A stretch of DNA of 64,000 nucleotides from an uncultured Eubacteriales bacterium (GCA_900316385.1 ONCP01000009.1:5026-69025); one strand, 5' to 3'; shown: positions 24,437 through 33,923, counted from the stretch's first letter. Numbers and translations are program-made. The notes: generated from the letters alone by a model not told the origin.

Positions 24437-25666
24437 TTATATTTTTCTGAAAACAAGGCAGGTATCGTGACCGCCGAAGCCAAGGTTTGTGCTTGCGGCA
24501 ACGGTGATATCCCTGTCCTTGGCCTGTCCGAGCGTGTAGTCAAGGTCACACTCGGGGTCGAGCTCGTCGGTGCCGATCGTGGGCGGGATCTTGCCCTGTG
24601 CTGCGGCGAGAACCGCGACGATCGCCTCGACCGCGCCTGTCGCTCCGAGCATATGTCCCGTCATGGACTTTGTGGAGCTGATACTTATGTCGTAAGCCTT
24701 TTCTCCGAGAGCCTTCTTGACCGCCATTGTCTCGGTCTTGTCGTTCATCGGAGTGGAAGTGCCGTGAGCGTTGAGGTAGATAGTATCGCTGTCGGTAACG
24801 TTGCCCTCGGCAAAGCCGATCCTGATCGCCTCGGCAAGTCCTTCTCCCTCGGGCTCGGGAGCCGTAACGTGGTGAGCATCGCAGGTGTTGCCGTAGCCTA
24901 CCATTTCGGCGTAGATCTTGGCGCCGCGAGCCTTGGCGTGCTCATATTCCTCAAGAATAAGAACGCCCGCGCCCTCGCCCATCACGAATCCGTTGCGCTT
25001 TACGTCGAACGGGACGGAAGCCTTTTTCGGATCCTCGGTCGTCGAGAGAGCCTTCATATTCGAGAAGCCCGCGATAGTGAGCGGATGAACTACACACTCC
25101 GCGCCGCCCGCGATGACCGCGTCGGCGTAACCGTCCTTGACGGCATGGAACGCTTCTCCGACTGAGTTCGAGCCCGACGCGCACGCCGACATTGTCGAAA
25201 GCGACGGTCCCTTGGCTTCGTATTTGATGGCGACCTGACCTGTGGCGATATTACCGATCATCTTGGGAATAAAATGGGGGCTTACCTTTCTGGGACCTTT
25301 TTCGATCATTCCCTGAGCGTTCTCATAAAAGGTATAAAGTCCGCCGATCCCCGCGCCTATGTAAGAGCCGAGACGCTTGGGGTCGACCGTGCCGATAATA
25401 CCGCTGTCCTCGACAGCCTCGGCCGCCGCCTTGAGCGCGAATATGGTATACATATCGGTTTTTCTGACTTCTCGCTTTTCAATAACCGTGGTGGGGTCAA
25501 AGTCCTTGACCTCGCCAGCGATCTTTACCGCCAGACCCTCTGTATCAAACTTCTTGATCGTATCTATTCCGCACACTCCGTCCAGCATATTCTTCCACAT
25601 AGTCGGGACATCGTTGCCGACGGGAGTTATTGCGCCTAAACCTGTAACAACTACTCTTCTGCTCAT
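24437..25666 (-). CDS. fabF: 3-oxoacyl-ACP synthase II
   Basis: A 409-residue condensing enzyme that extends acyl-ACP with malonyl-ACP. The thiolase-fold triad is clear: active Cys in TMSACASGSNSVGEA, His in LNAHGTSTPMND and His in KSMTGHMLGATGAVEA, with NLGFGGHDTCLVF at the end. The N-terminal RRVVVTGLGAITPVG is standard. Full length. As no fabH lies in the operon, chain initiation must depend on a FabH elsewhere or on decarboxylation of malonyl-ACP by this enzyme. Confidence 0.97.
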   Translation of the reverse strand: MSRRVVVTGLGAITPVGNDVPTMWKNMLDGVCGIDTIKKFDTEGLAVKIAGEVKDFDPTTVIEKREVRKTDMYTIFALKAAAEAVEDSGIIGTVDPKRLGSYIGAGIGGLYTFYENAQGMIEKGPRKVSPHFIPKMIGNIATGQVAIKYEAKGPSLSTMSACASGSNSVGEAFHAVKDGYADAVIAGGAECVVHPLTIAGFSNMKALSTTEDPKKASVPFDVKRNGFVMGEGAGVLILEEYEHAKARGAKIYAEMVGYGNTCDAHHVTAPEPEGEGLAEAIRIGFAEGNVTDSDTIYLNAHGTSTPMNDKTETMAVKKALGEKAYDISISSTKSMTGHMLGATGAVEAIVAVLAAAQGKIPPTIGTDELDPECDLDYTLGQAKDRDITVAASTNLGFGGHDTCLVFRKI

Positions 25667-25705
25667 ATAATTACTCCTTAATTCTCTTTGGGACGAAAAA
25701 TCGGA

Positions 25706-26449
25706 TCACATCGCGATTCCGCCGTCTACTCTGATCACCTCGCCCGTAACGTAGGAGGCGAAGTCGCTGCAAAGGAACGCGATAACGTTCGCGACGTCCT
25801 CGGGAAGTCCGCGGCGCTTCATGGGGATCTGAGATGCGATCTCGTCCTTGACCTTATCGGATAACGCCTGCGTCATCGGGGTGTCGATATAACCGGGCGC
25901 TACGGCGTTGACGGTCACTCCGCGCGCGGCGAGCTCCTTGGCTACCGCCTTTGTAAGTCCGATAACGCCCGCCTTTGAGGCGCAGTAGTTCGCCTGACCC
26001 GCGTTGCCGTTGATTCCGACGATGGACGCAAGGTTGACGATACGACCGCTTCTTTGACGCATAAAGGGCTTGTAGACGTGCTTTGTCATATTATAAGTGC
26101 CCTTGAGGTTGACGTTGATGACCGCGTCGAACTCAGCCTCTGTCATATTGAGCATAAGCTTGTCGCGTGTGATGCCCGCGTTGTTGACGAGAATATCGAT
26201 CTTTCCGAAATCGTCGATGATCTGCTTTACAACAGCCTCGCCCGATTCAAAATCGCTGACGTCGCAGTCATAAGCCTGTACCTTTACTCCTAAATCCGCT
26301 ACCGCCTTGACGGAAGCTTCCTTGTCCTCTTCTCTGCCGATACCGACGATCGCTATGTCGGCTCCGAGCGACGCGAGCTTCTCGCAGACCGCTCTGCCTA
26401 TTCCGCTGTAACCGCCTGTGACGACGGCGACCTTATCCTTTAAGTCCAT
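25706..26449 (-). CDS. fabG: 3-oxoacyl-ACP reductase
   Basis: A 247-residue classical short-chain dehydrogenase, NADPH-dependent reductase of 3-oxoacyl-ACP. Features: VVTGGYSGIGRAV cofactor loop, LVNNAGITRDKLML, the catalytic Ser in VNLASIVGINGNAG, Tyr and Lys in NYCASKAGV, and a C-terminal SYVTGEVIRVDGGIAM. Its place between fabD and fabF in the operon makes the fatty acid assignment firm over other SDRs. Confidence 0.96.
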   Translation of the reverse strand: MDLKDKVAVVTGGYSGIGRAVCEKLASLGADIAIVGIGREEDKEASVKAVADLGVKVQAYDCDVSDFESGEAVVKQIIDDFGKIDILVNNAGITRDKLMLNMTEAEFDAVINVNLKGTYNMTKHVYKPFMRQRSGRIVNLASIVGINGNAGQANYCASKAGVIGLTKAVAKELAARGVTVNAVAPGYIDTPMTQALSDKVKDEIASQIPMKRRGLPEDVANVIAFLCSDFASYVTGEVIRVDGGIAM

Positions 26450-26473
26450 AAGTGTTCTCCTTTCGGAAATGTA

Positions 26474-27382
26474 TTACAATTCTATTGAATTTAAGTCCTC
26501 GGGCGTTTCGACCTTGAATGCCTTTACGTCCGCGTTAATCCTCTTGATAAGTCCCGTGAGGGTTTTGCCGACGCCGACCTCGATAAAGGTATCAACACCG
26601 TCGGCTATCATATTTTCCACGATCGACTGCCAGCGAACGGGATTCTCGACCTGAGCCTTGACGAGTGCCTTGTAATCGCCCTCATAAGGCTTCGCGGTAA
26701 AGTTGGAATAGATCGGGATCTGAGGCTCGGAAAATTCCACGCCCTCCATATACTCCATAAGTCCGTCCGCGGCCTGAGACATAAACGGCGAGTGGAACGC
26801 TCCGCTCACCGCGAGCTTTTTCGCTCTGCCCTTCAGCTCGGAGAACGCCTCGATGAGAGCGTCGACATTCTCCTCCTTAGCAGCAATAACGGTCTGAGCG
26901 GGAGAGTTATAATTTACGGGATACGTGCTCTCGAACCTCGAGCAGACCTCCTCGATCTTATCGGCGGGCAGCTTCATGACCGCGAGCATAGCTCCGGGGT
27001 TAGCCTTTGCCGCCTTATCCATCAGCTCGCCGCGCCTGCAAACGAGCCTGAAAGCTTCTTCATCGGATAAGATACCCGAAAACGCCAAAGCGGCGATCTC
27101 GCCGAGCGAAAAGCCTGCCGCGCAGTCGATTTTGATCCCTTTTTCCTCTACGGCTCTCGCCGCCGCCAGATCGGCGGCAAAAACGCAGGGCTGAGTGTTG
27201 ACAGTGACCGCGAGCTCCTCCGCCGTGCCCTCAAAGCACTGGGTCGAGGTGCCCGGGCGGATAGCGTCAACCGTGTCAAAAACCTTTTTGGCAGCCGCGC
27301 TGTACTCGCAGAGCTCCTTGCCCATGCCGCTGTACTGAGCGCCCTGTCCCGAAAAAACCAACGCTATTTTACCCATTTGCAT
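26474..27382 (-). CDS. fabD: Malonyl-CoA:ACP transacylase
   Basis: A 302-residue transacylase loading malonyl groups onto ACP. Active-site motifs are FSGQGAQYSGMGKEL, GFSLGEIAAL with the nucleophilic Ser, and SGAFHSPFM with the catalytic His. The start is ambiguous between ATG codons at 27382 and 27376; the SD-like aggcgg fits either. Either way it overlaps the fabK stop by 13-19 bp, implying tight translational coupling. Confidence 0.95.
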   Translation of the reverse strand: MQMGKIALVFSGQGAQYSGMGKELCEYSAAAKKVFDTVDAIRPGTSTQCFEGTAEELAVTVNTQPCVFAADLAAARAVEEKGIKIDCAAGFSLGEIAALAFSGILSDEEAFRLVCRRGELMDKAAKANPGAMLAVMKLPADKIEEVCSRFESTYPVNYNSPAQTVIAAKEENVDALIEAFSELKGRAKKLAVSGAFHSPFMSQAADGLMEYMEGVEFSEPQIPIYSNFTAKPYEGDYKALVKAQVENPVRWQSIVENMIADGVDTFIEVGVGKTLTGLIKRINADVKAFKVETPEDLNSIEL

Positions 27383-28314
27383 GCACCGCCTAAAACTTCC
27401 TCCGCCTTGGTGAACAAGTCAACGATTATGTCGCGCGCGGGTTCCTCCTTCTTGACCATTGAGGCGACCTGACCCGCGAGCACGCAGCCGTTCTTTACAT
27501 CGCCCTCACGCGCCGCGAGGCGGAGCACGCCCGCGCCCTTAGCCTCGAGAACATCGTCGGGGTAATTGGCGCTGTCGTATTCCATTTTTGTATACTCTCT
27601 TGTATAGCCTGACTTGATACATCTTACGGGATGACCGAGACGCTTGCCCGTTACGACCGTGTCGATGTCCTTAGCCTTTAAAATCTTATCCTTATATTCC
27701 TGAGCGATCGTGCACTCGGTAGCGACCAAAAAGCGTGTGCCGACCTGAACGCCGACCGCGCCGAGCATAAAGCATGCCGCGACCTGACGGCCGTCGGCGA
27801 TACCGCCTGCCGCGATAACGGGTATGCTCACAGCGTCAACGACCTGCGGAACGAGCGCCATTGTTGTAAGATCGCCGACATGACCGCCGCTCTCGCCGCC
27901 CTCGGCGATCACCGCGAAGGCTCCGAGCTTTTCCATACGCTTAGCGAGCGCTGTTGAGGGAACTACGGGGATGACCTTGATGCCCGCTTCCGTCCATTTT
28001 TCCATATATTTTCCGGGGTTGCCCGCGCCTGTGGTAACGACCTTGACGCCCTCCTCAACGACGACGTCGGCTACCTCGTCGGCAAAGGGGCTCATCAGCA
28101 TTATATTAACGCCGAAGGGCTTGTCTGTAAGCTCCTTGCACTTCTTTATCTCAGCTCGGAGCTGTTCGCCGTTGGAATTCATCGCGGCGATAAGGCCGAG
28201 ACCTCCCGCGTTGCTTACGCCTGCGGCGAGTGACGCGTCGGCTACCCAAGCCATTCCGCCCTGAAAAATCGGATACTCAATACCGAGCTGTTCATTGATT
28301 ACGGTAGAGATCAT
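27364..28314 (-). CDS. fabK: Enoyl-ACP reductase II (FabK-type)
   Basis: A 316-residue FMN-dependent TIM-barrel enoyl-ACP reductase of the FabK / nitronate monooxygenase family. Seen are QLGIEYPIFQGGMAWVAD, SNAGGLGLIAA, the FMN-phosphate loops VIAEGGESGGHVG and VIAAGGIADGRQVAA, and LGAVGVQVGTRFL. Operon context favours FabK over nitronate monooxygenase. The ATG at 28314 is chosen because AAAGGG lies 8 nt before it; a GTG 9 bp upstream falls too near the SD. It is the first gene of the fab-acc operon. FabK instead of FabI is known to give intrinsic triclosan tolerance. Confidence 0.93.
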   Translation of the reverse strand: MISTVINEQLGIEYPIFQGGMAWVADASLAAGVSNAGGLGLIAAMNSNGEQLRAEIKKCKELTDKPFGVNIMLMSPFADEVADVVVEEGVKVVTTGAGNPGKYMEKWTEAGIKVIPVVPSTALAKRMEKLGAFAVIAEGGESGGHVGDLTTMALVPQVVDAVSIPVIAAGGIADGRQVAACFMLGAVGVQVGTRFLVATECTIAQEYKDKILKAKDIDTVVTGKRLGHPVRCIKSGYTREYTKMEYDSANYPDDVLEAKGAGVLRLAAREGDVKNGCVLAGQVASMVKKEEPARDIIVDLFTKAEEVLGGACKWVK

Positions 28315-28390
28315 ATGTATCACCCTTTCGACATATTTGATAAACAGATCTAATTGTGGACGTAGCTGTACATAATACGATATCTAACAT

Positions 28391-28419
28391 ATTTTACTAT
28401 ATAAGGGTGAATTAGTCAA
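28391..28419 (-). promoter_or_regulatory. Promoter of the fab-acc operon
   Basis: On the - strand TTGACT (28419-28414) and TAAAAT (28396-28391) are 17 bp apart, about 75 bp before the fabK start. The -35 continues into ACTAAT, the same 6-mer as the left half of the dyad on the acpP promoter, but a second half-site is not present here. Confidence 0.75.
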
Positions 28420-28475
28420 TGCTTAATAAGCTATTTTTTGGCATTATCAAGGATATGCCCAAACCTTTGCCGCGA

Positions 28476-28805
28476 TCAGCTGCAAAGGTCCTCGAGTATC
28501 CTTTTGAGCTCGCGCGGAGTTTCGGCTTTTATTCCGTTTTCAAGCTGCTCGCGGTCCTTCTCGGGCAGTATCGCGACCCTTGTGGAGGTGGTCTTGACTA
28601 TCCTGCCGTCGCTGTCCTCCACAGCTATCTTCCCCGCGACGGATTTGACGGTGAAGCCTGTCCTTCGCGCGTTTGTCGCGGTCTCGGCTACGGTCGCGGG
28701 GACGCTTTCGGTCTGCTTCTCCGTTTCTGTCGCGCCCATAAAAACCGACGCGACCGCCGATAATATATAAAGTACCATAGCTGATAAAATGATAGTTTTC
28801 TTCAT
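28476..28805 (-). CDS. Small secreted BofC-like protein
   Basis: A 109-residue protein starting at the ATG with SD gagg 8 nt upstream. An N-terminal hydrophobic segment (TIILSAMVLYILSAVASVFM) acts as a signal or anchor. A Thr/Glu-rich linker is followed by a C-terminal module of about 55 residues (GFTVKSVAGKIAVED ... LPEKDREQLENGI ... LKRILEDLCS). The module resembles the BofC C-terminal-type domain widespread in clostridial small secreted proteins (LPEADREKLKxGI...LLEDYTS). In Bacillus BofC restrains SpoIVB protease in sporulation; here that role is only a possibility. It stands alone between the fab operon and a divergent PBP gene. Confidence 0.6.
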   Translation of the reverse strand: MKKTIILSAMVLYILSAVASVFMGATETEKQTESVPATVAETATNARRTGFTVKSVAGKIAVEDSDGRIVKTTSTRVAILPEKDREQLENGIKAETPRELKRILEDLCS

Positions 28806-28927
28806 AATTTGCACCTCGTTTTTAATTTGCGCGGACGGTATCGGTATTATTCATACATTTTCGGTGAAAAAATATAAAAAATTCATCAATAAAATAACGT
28901 GAAAAGGTTTATTTTTTGCTTGATTTA

Positions 28928-28936
28928 TGGTACAAT
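28928..28936 (+). promoter_or_regulatory. Extended -10 promoter of the PBP gene
   Basis: TGG immediately precedes TACAAT (28931-28936), an extended -10. The -35 region (TTTATT at 17 bp) is poor. It lies 69 bp before the PBP start codon. Confidence 0.5.
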
Positions 28937-29005
28937 AACGGAGAATAATGTGTTACTATGTGTTTTTATGTCATAAGAGTTTTTGAAAATTAAGGAGAAT
29001 TTCCT

Positions 29006-31363
29006 ATGCGTGAAACGGATATAAGCAAATTTACCGAGCAGGAATCGGTCGTTGAAGCGACCGAAAGCCCGACAAAAAGAATACTGAAGGCTGTGGGGCG
29101 TTTCTTCGTGACGCTCGCGGCGGTCGGAGCCGTGGCAGGCTTCATAGTTCTGATTTCGCTGTCGGTTTACATTATCGGCATCGCCAACGAGCCAACTGGC
29201 ATTGACCTCAAGGCGAAATCCCTGAACCAGACCTCGTTCATCTACGTCAAGAATGACAGCGGCAAGTTCAAAAAATACCAGTCGCTTTACGACACCGAAA
29301 ACAGAGTATGGGTAGATTTCAAGAAGATACCCGACAATATGAAGAACGCGGTAATCTCGATCGAGGACAAGCGCTTCCGCGACCACAACGGCGTTGACTG
29401 GACGCGAACCGTGGGCGCCATGCTCAATCTCGCCAGCGGCAAATCAAGCTACGGCGGCTCGACGCTCACCCAGCAGCTGATCAAAAACATCTCCGACGAC
29501 AACGAGGTTTCGCTGAACCGTAAGATTCGCGAGATCGTCAAGGCTCTCAAGCTTGAGACCGAGTACACCAAGGACGAAATACTTGAGGCTTACCTCAATG
29601 TCGTAAACTTCGGCAACAACTGTCAGGGAGTTCAGGCGGCGGCGAACCTTTATTTCGGTCAGAATATCGACAAATGCTCGCTCGCCCAGTGCGCGGCGAT
29701 CGCGGGTATCACACAGAACCCCAGCCGCTTCAATCCTCTGATCTATCCCGAGCAAAACCAAAAGAGACGCGAGACAGTGCTCTCCGAAATGCTTGACCAG
29801 AAGAAGATCACCAAGGCGGAATACGACGAGGCGATGAAGGAATCCGCCGATATGAAGTTCGTCGGCTACAAAAAGAGCAACAAAACAAACGTCGGCAAAA
29901 AGGTTCAGAACTGGTATATGGACGAGCTCCAGAACGATCTGACCAGAGACCTCGCCGTTTACTATAACATCAGCGAAAAGGCGGCGAGCGACAAGCTCTT
30001 TACCGAGGGTCTCAAGATTTACAGCGCGATGGACGTTGAAATGCAAAAGTACCTCGAGCAGGCCGCCATGGAGATCGACACCGAATACGACTCGGGTCTC
30101 CAGTGCGCCGCCACCATGGTGGATATGCACGGCGCGATAATCGCGACGACAGGCTCCTCGCAGGAGAAAACCTCGAATCTGCTCTTTGACAGAGCGACCG
30201 ACTCGGTTCTTCAGCCTGGTTCCTCGATCAAGCCCGTGGTCGTTTATCCCTACGCGATCGAAAGAAAAAAGCTCTATTACAGCTCGGTCGTCAAGGACGA
30301 GCCGCTTGAAAAGTATAAGGTCGGAGCCGACGGCTCGCTTGTCTCGGGTCCCAATAACTGGTACGAGGGCTACAAGGGCAACATGCTCCTTCCCGACGCT
30401 ATCGAATGGTCGGCAAACGCCACAGCCGCTCAGGTAATGGATATGATCAGTCCCCAGGCGGCTTACAATCAGGTTCTTACTCTTCAGGGCTTTGAGCACC
30501 TAAGCGAGGACGATAAGGTTAACACGGGCGGACTTTCCATCGGCGGTCTCAACGGCGGAGTCACCGTCAGAGAAATGGCGGCGACCTTCACATATATGGG
30601 CAACGGCGGCAAATACTACAAGCCCTACACCTACTACTATGTGACCGACTCCGAGGATAACATCATCATCGACAACCGCGACGCTATCCCGAAGGAAAGC
30701 TACTCCCCCGAGACAGCCTACATTATGAACAGGCTTCTCCACTACAATATGACCTACTGCGCTCACACCAACGCGTATCTTGCGAGGGTCGACGACTGGG
30801 ATATCATCGGAAAAACAGGTACCACCGACGAGGACAAGGACTCGTGGTACTGCGGTCTGAGCCCCTACTGCTCGTTGGCAGTATGGACGGGCTTCGACAT
30901 CCCCGAGACCATCTCGATGTACGGCCAGCAAACGGCGACAAAGCTGTTCGCTCAGGTAATGGGTCATTACCTTGAGGGCAAAAAGCACAAGGAATTCTCA
31001 AAGCCGGGTTCGATCATTATGGCGAATTTCAGCCCGTCTAACGGTATGGTATACAACGTCGGCGACGTTACCGAGGACGACCGTTACGTCGGATATTATA
31101 CAGAGGACAATATGCCCGAGGACGGCGGAGATTACGTAGATTACTATGAAGGCTCCGACGAGGACAGCGACTCCGAGAGTGAGGAGATAACGGCTCCTGC
31201 CGAAGAGGAAGCAAGCGCTCCCGAAGAGGAATCCTCGTCCGAGGAGGAATCCTCGGCAGATGAAACCGAGCCCGAAAGCTCAGAGGAATCTCAGGAAACC
31301 GAGGCTACCGAGGAGGAATCCTCGGCAGATGAAACCGAGCCCGAAAGCTCGGCCGAAGAATGA
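29006..31363 (+). CDS. Class A penicillin-binding protein (PBP1A type)
   Basis: A 785-residue bifunctional peptidoglycan synthase. A cytosolic head precedes one TM helix (about 33-58). The GT51 glycosyltransferase domain has Glu120 (ISIEDKRFRDHNGVDW) and GGSTLTQQLIKN. The transpeptidase domain has the SxxK nucleophile in GSSIKP (about residue 405), a SAN motif in EWSANATAAQ and KTGTTDEDKD (about 602). The last 70 residues are a Ser/Glu tail carrying an exact 14-residue duplication. It is placed at the outer membrane face for strand polymerisation and cross-linking. It has its own promoter and is followed closely by hom. Confidence 0.96.
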   Translation: MRETDISKFTEQESVVEATESPTKRILKAVGRFFVTLAAVGAVAGFIVLISLSVYIIGIANEPTGIDLKAKSLNQTSFIYVKNDSGKFKKYQSLYDTENRVWVDFKKIPDNMKNAVISIEDKRFRDHNGVDWTRTVGAMLNLASGKSSYGGSTLTQQLIKNISDDNEVSLNRKIREIVKALKLETEYTKDEILEAYLNVVNFGNNCQGVQAAANLYFGQNIDKCSLAQCAAIAGITQNPSRFNPLIYPEQNQKRRETVLSEMLDQKKITKAEYDEAMKESADMKFVGYKKSNKTNVGKKVQNWYMDELQNDLTRDLAVYYNISEKAASDKLFTEGLKIYSAMDVEMQKYLEQAAMEIDTEYDSGLQCAATMVDMHGAIIATTGSSQEKTSNLLFDRATDSVLQPGSSIKPVVVYPYAIERKKLYYSSVVKDEPLEKYKVGADGSLVSGPNNWYEGYKGNMLLPDAIEWSANATAAQVMDMISPQAAYNQVLTLQGFEHLSEDDKVNTGGLSIGGLNGGVTVREMAATFTYMGNGGKYYKPYTYYYVTDSEDNIIIDNRDAIPKESYSPETAYIMNRLLHYNMTYCAHTNAYLARVDDWDIIGKTGTTDEDKDSWYCGLSPYCSLAVWTGFDIPETISMYGQQTATKLFAQVMGHYLEGKKHKEFSKPGSIIMANFSPSNGMVYNVGDVTEDDRYVGYYTEDNMPEDGGDYVDYYEGSDEDSDSESEEITAPAEEEASAPEEESSSEEESSADETEPESSEESQETEATEEESSADETEPESSAEE
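31240..31350 (+). repeat. 42-bp direct repeat in the PBP tail
   Basis: Positions 31240-31281 and 31309-31350 are identical over 42 bp and encode two copies of EEESSADETEPESS. A tail of this kind can vary in length by slippage or recombination. Confidence 0.9.
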
Positions 31364-31397
31364 ATGTAATTCAGGACAACTGAAAGGATGGAAATAT

Positions 31398-32603
31398 ATG
31401 ATTGAAATAGCAATAATGGGACACGGAGTCGTAGGCTCCGGCGTCGCCAAAATCATCACATCACACAAGCAGAAGCTTTACTCCGCGATCGGCGAGGAGA
31501 TCCACATCAAGAAGATCCTCGACCTTCGCGAGTTCCCCGATTCTCCGCTTGCCGACCGCTTCACAAAGAATTTTGACGATATCCTCAACGACGTTGAGAT
31601 TCGCGTAGTCGCCGAGGTTATGGGCGGGATCCACCCTGCTTTTGAGTATGTCAGCAAGCTGCTCGCGGCAGGCAAGAGCGTCGCGACCTCCAACAAGGAG
31701 CTTGTCGCGGCAAAGGGCGCTCAGCTTCTCAAGATCGCCAAGGAAAACAACGTAAACTTCCTTTTTGAGGCTTCCGTCGGAGGCGGCATTCCGATCATCA
31801 GACCGCTCAACCAGTGCCTTGTCGCTAACAATGTCAAGGAGATCGCGGGTATCCTCAACGGCACCACCAACTTTATCCTCACCAAGATGATCAAGGACGG
31901 AATGGGCTTTGACGAGGCTCTCAGGCTCGCTCAGAAGCTCGGCTTCGCGGAGCGTAATCCCGAGGCTGACGTTGAGGGACACGACGCCGTTCGCAAAATC
32001 TGTATCCTTGCCTCTCTCGCGTACGGCAAGCACATTTATCCCGACAACATACATACCGAGGGAATCACCAAGATCACCCTTGACGACGTTAAGTTCGCCA
32101 AAAAGTTTGACTGCGTGATCAAGCTTATCGGCGACGTTAAGGTTCTTGACGACGACAGAATGGATATTTTTGTCGCGCCTATGCTCATCAACAGCAAGAG
32201 CCAGCTCTCCAACATCGACAACGAATTCAACGGAATTATGGTTCGCGGCGACTGCACCGACGACGTAGTATTCTACGGCAAGGGCGCGGGCTCGATGCCC
32301 ACAGCGAGCGCCGTTGTAGCCGATATCGTTGACTGCGGCAAGCACCTCAAGAGGCGCAAGTTCCTCTTCTGGGTAGACAGCAACAACGAGAACATTCTTC
32401 CATATAATGAAAGCAGAACGGCAATGTTCCTCAGATTCAACGCCGAGGACAAGGCTGTCGCGATCGAGCGCTTCGGCGACGTTCAGGTCATTGCCGAGGG
32501 CTCGCAGTGCGCGCTTATCACTCCCGTGCTCACGATCGGCGAGATCGACAAAAAGCTTGAGGGGCTCAACGTGCTCTCCAAGATCAGAATGGGAGATTTA
32601 TGA
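31398..32603 (+). CDS. hom: Homoserine dehydrogenase
   Basis: A 401-residue NAD(P)-dependent enzyme reducing aspartate semialdehyde to homoserine. Features: Rossmann GHGVVGSGVAK, SNKELVAAKGA with a conserved Lys, EASVGGGIPIIRPL, GILNGTTNFILTKM and the NPEADVEGHDAVRK catalytic region. The C-terminal 70 residues look like an ACT regulatory domain (FLRFNAEDKAVAIERFGDVQ). The ATG at 31398 with SD aaagga is chosen; upstream in-frame starts lie inside the PBP tail. It is followed by aspartokinase, giving the first steps of the Thr/Met branch. metA at 48.6 kb uses its product. Confidence 0.95.
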   Translation: MIEIAIMGHGVVGSGVAKIITSHKQKLYSAIGEEIHIKKILDLREFPDSPLADRFTKNFDDILNDVEIRVVAEVMGGIHPAFEYVSKLLAAGKSVATSNKELVAAKGAQLLKIAKENNVNFLFEASVGGGIPIIRPLNQCLVANNVKEIAGILNGTTNFILTKMIKDGMGFDEALRLAQKLGFAERNPEADVEGHDAVRKICILASLAYGKHIYPDNIHTEGITKITLDDVKFAKKFDCVIKLIGDVKVLDDDRMDIFVAPMLINSKSQLSNIDNEFNGIMVRGDCTDDVVFYGKGAGSMPTASAVVADIVDCGKHLKRRKFLFWVDSNNENILPYNESRTAMFLRFNAEDKAVAIERFGDVQVIAEGSQCALITPVLTIGEIDKKLEGLNVLSKIRMGDL

Positions 32604-32644
32604 TATATACAGGTAATTATTAATTGGATCAAAGGAGTAATCAG

Positions 32645-33853
32645 ATGAGTTTAATTGTACAGAAATTCGGAGGAAGCTCCGTCGCCGACGCTGAACGCGT
32701 GTTCAACGTCGCGAGGATTGTCACCGAAACCTATGACAAGGGCAACGACGTTGTGGTAGTTGTTTCGGCTCAGGGCGACACGACCGACGACCTTATCGCC
32801 AAGGGCAACGAGATCAACCCCAACGCCTCAAAGAGAGAGCGCGATATGCTTGTCGCCGCGGGCGAACAGATATCTATCGCCCTGCTCGCTATGGCTATCG
32901 AAAAGCTCGGCTATCCCGTAGTTTCGCTCTTAGGCTGGCAGGCAGGCTTCCAGACAAACTCGGCACACACCTCGGCCAGAATCAGGCGCGTTCAGCCGAA
33001 CCGTATCCGCAGAGAGCTTGACAAAAAGTCGATCGTAGTTGTGGCAGGCTTCCAGGGCCTTTCCAGATACGACGACATCACCACGCTCGGACGCGGCGGC
33101 TCCGACACCTCGGCGGTCGCGATCGCCGCGGCTATGCACGCCGACCTCTGTCAGATCTACACTGACGTTGAGGGTGTATACACAGCCGACCCGAGAAAGG
33201 TCAAGAACGCCAAAAAGCTTGAAAGCATATCTTATGACGAAATGCTTGAGCTCGCCACTCTCGGCGCACAGGTTCTCAACAACCGCTCGGTAGAGATGGC
33301 AAAGAAATATAATATCGAACTTGAGGTGCTCTCCAGCTTAGTCAAGGCGCCCGGTACAATCGTAAAGGAGAAAAGTAAAATGGAAAAAATGTTAATCAGC
33401 GGCGTAGCAAAGGACACAGATATCGCCAGAGTTTCGGTAATCGGCATTCCCGACGAGCCGGGCTTCGCGTTCAGACTGTTCTCCAAGCTCTCCAAAAAGA
33501 ATATTAACGTAGACATCATTCTTCAGTCGATCGGACGCGACGGCACAAAGGATATTTCCTTCACGATCGCCGCCGACAGACTTGACGACGCTATGGAAGC
33601 GCTCAAGGATTACGTTGAGAGTGTAGGCGCCAAGGATATCCTCACCTCCACCGACGTTGCGAAGATCTCCATCGTCGGCGCAGGTATGGAAAGCCACGCG
33701 GGCGTCGCGACAAAGATGTTTGAGGCTCTGTATGACGCTCAGATCAACATCCGTATGATAGCGACAAGCGAAATCAAGGTAAGCGTGCTCATCTCCAAGA
33801 AGGACGCCGACCGCGCTGTTTCCGCTATCCACGACAAGTTCTTTGAAGAATAA
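32645..33853 (+). CDS. lysC: Aspartokinase
   Basis: A 402-residue aspartate kinase, the entry step to Lys, Thr and Met. The kinase domain shows IVQKFGGSSVAD, LSRYDDITTLGRGGSDTSAVA and CQIYTDVEGVYTADPR. Two ACT domains follow (about 265-335 and 345-400; VIGIPDEPGFAFRLF and ISIVGAGMESHAGVATKMFEAL), typical of feedback-controlled monofunctional enzymes. The ATG at 32645 has a perfect AAAGGAG. The gap to hom is 41 bp, so one operon with shared terminator at 33874. Confidence 0.96.
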   Translation: MSLIVQKFGGSSVADAERVFNVARIVTETYDKGNDVVVVVSAQGDTTDDLIAKGNEINPNASKRERDMLVAAGEQISIALLAMAIEKLGYPVVSLLGWQAGFQTNSAHTSARIRRVQPNRIRRELDKKSIVVVAGFQGLSRYDDITTLGRGGSDTSAVAIAAAMHADLCQIYTDVEGVYTADPRKVKNAKKLESISYDEMLELATLGAQVLNNRSVEMAKKYNIELEVLSSLVKAPGTIVKEKSKMEKMLISGVAKDTDIARVSVIGIPDEPGFAFRLFSKLSKKNINVDIILQSIGRDGTKDISFTIAADRLDDAMEALKDYVESVGAKDILTSTDVAKISIVGAGMESHAGVATKMFEALYDAQINIRMIATSEIKVSVLISKKDADRAVSAIHDKFFEE

Positions 33854-33873
33854 GCTTATCAGCAATAATTAAG

Positions 33874-33907
33874 GCGTTGCCGTTTTCGGCAACGCCTGTT
33901 TTTTTAG
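33874..33907 (+). terminator. Terminator of hom-lysC
   Basis: An 11-bp stem aggcgttgccg / cggcaacgcct with a TTTT loop is followed by seven T residues. Confidence 0.92.
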
Positions 33908-33923
33908 CATTGAATAATTATAT

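Noticed and set aside
28345..28360. FabT-like half-site (TTTGATAAA) upstream of fabK
   Set aside because: Only one half of the palindrome is present and it lies downstream of the promoter.
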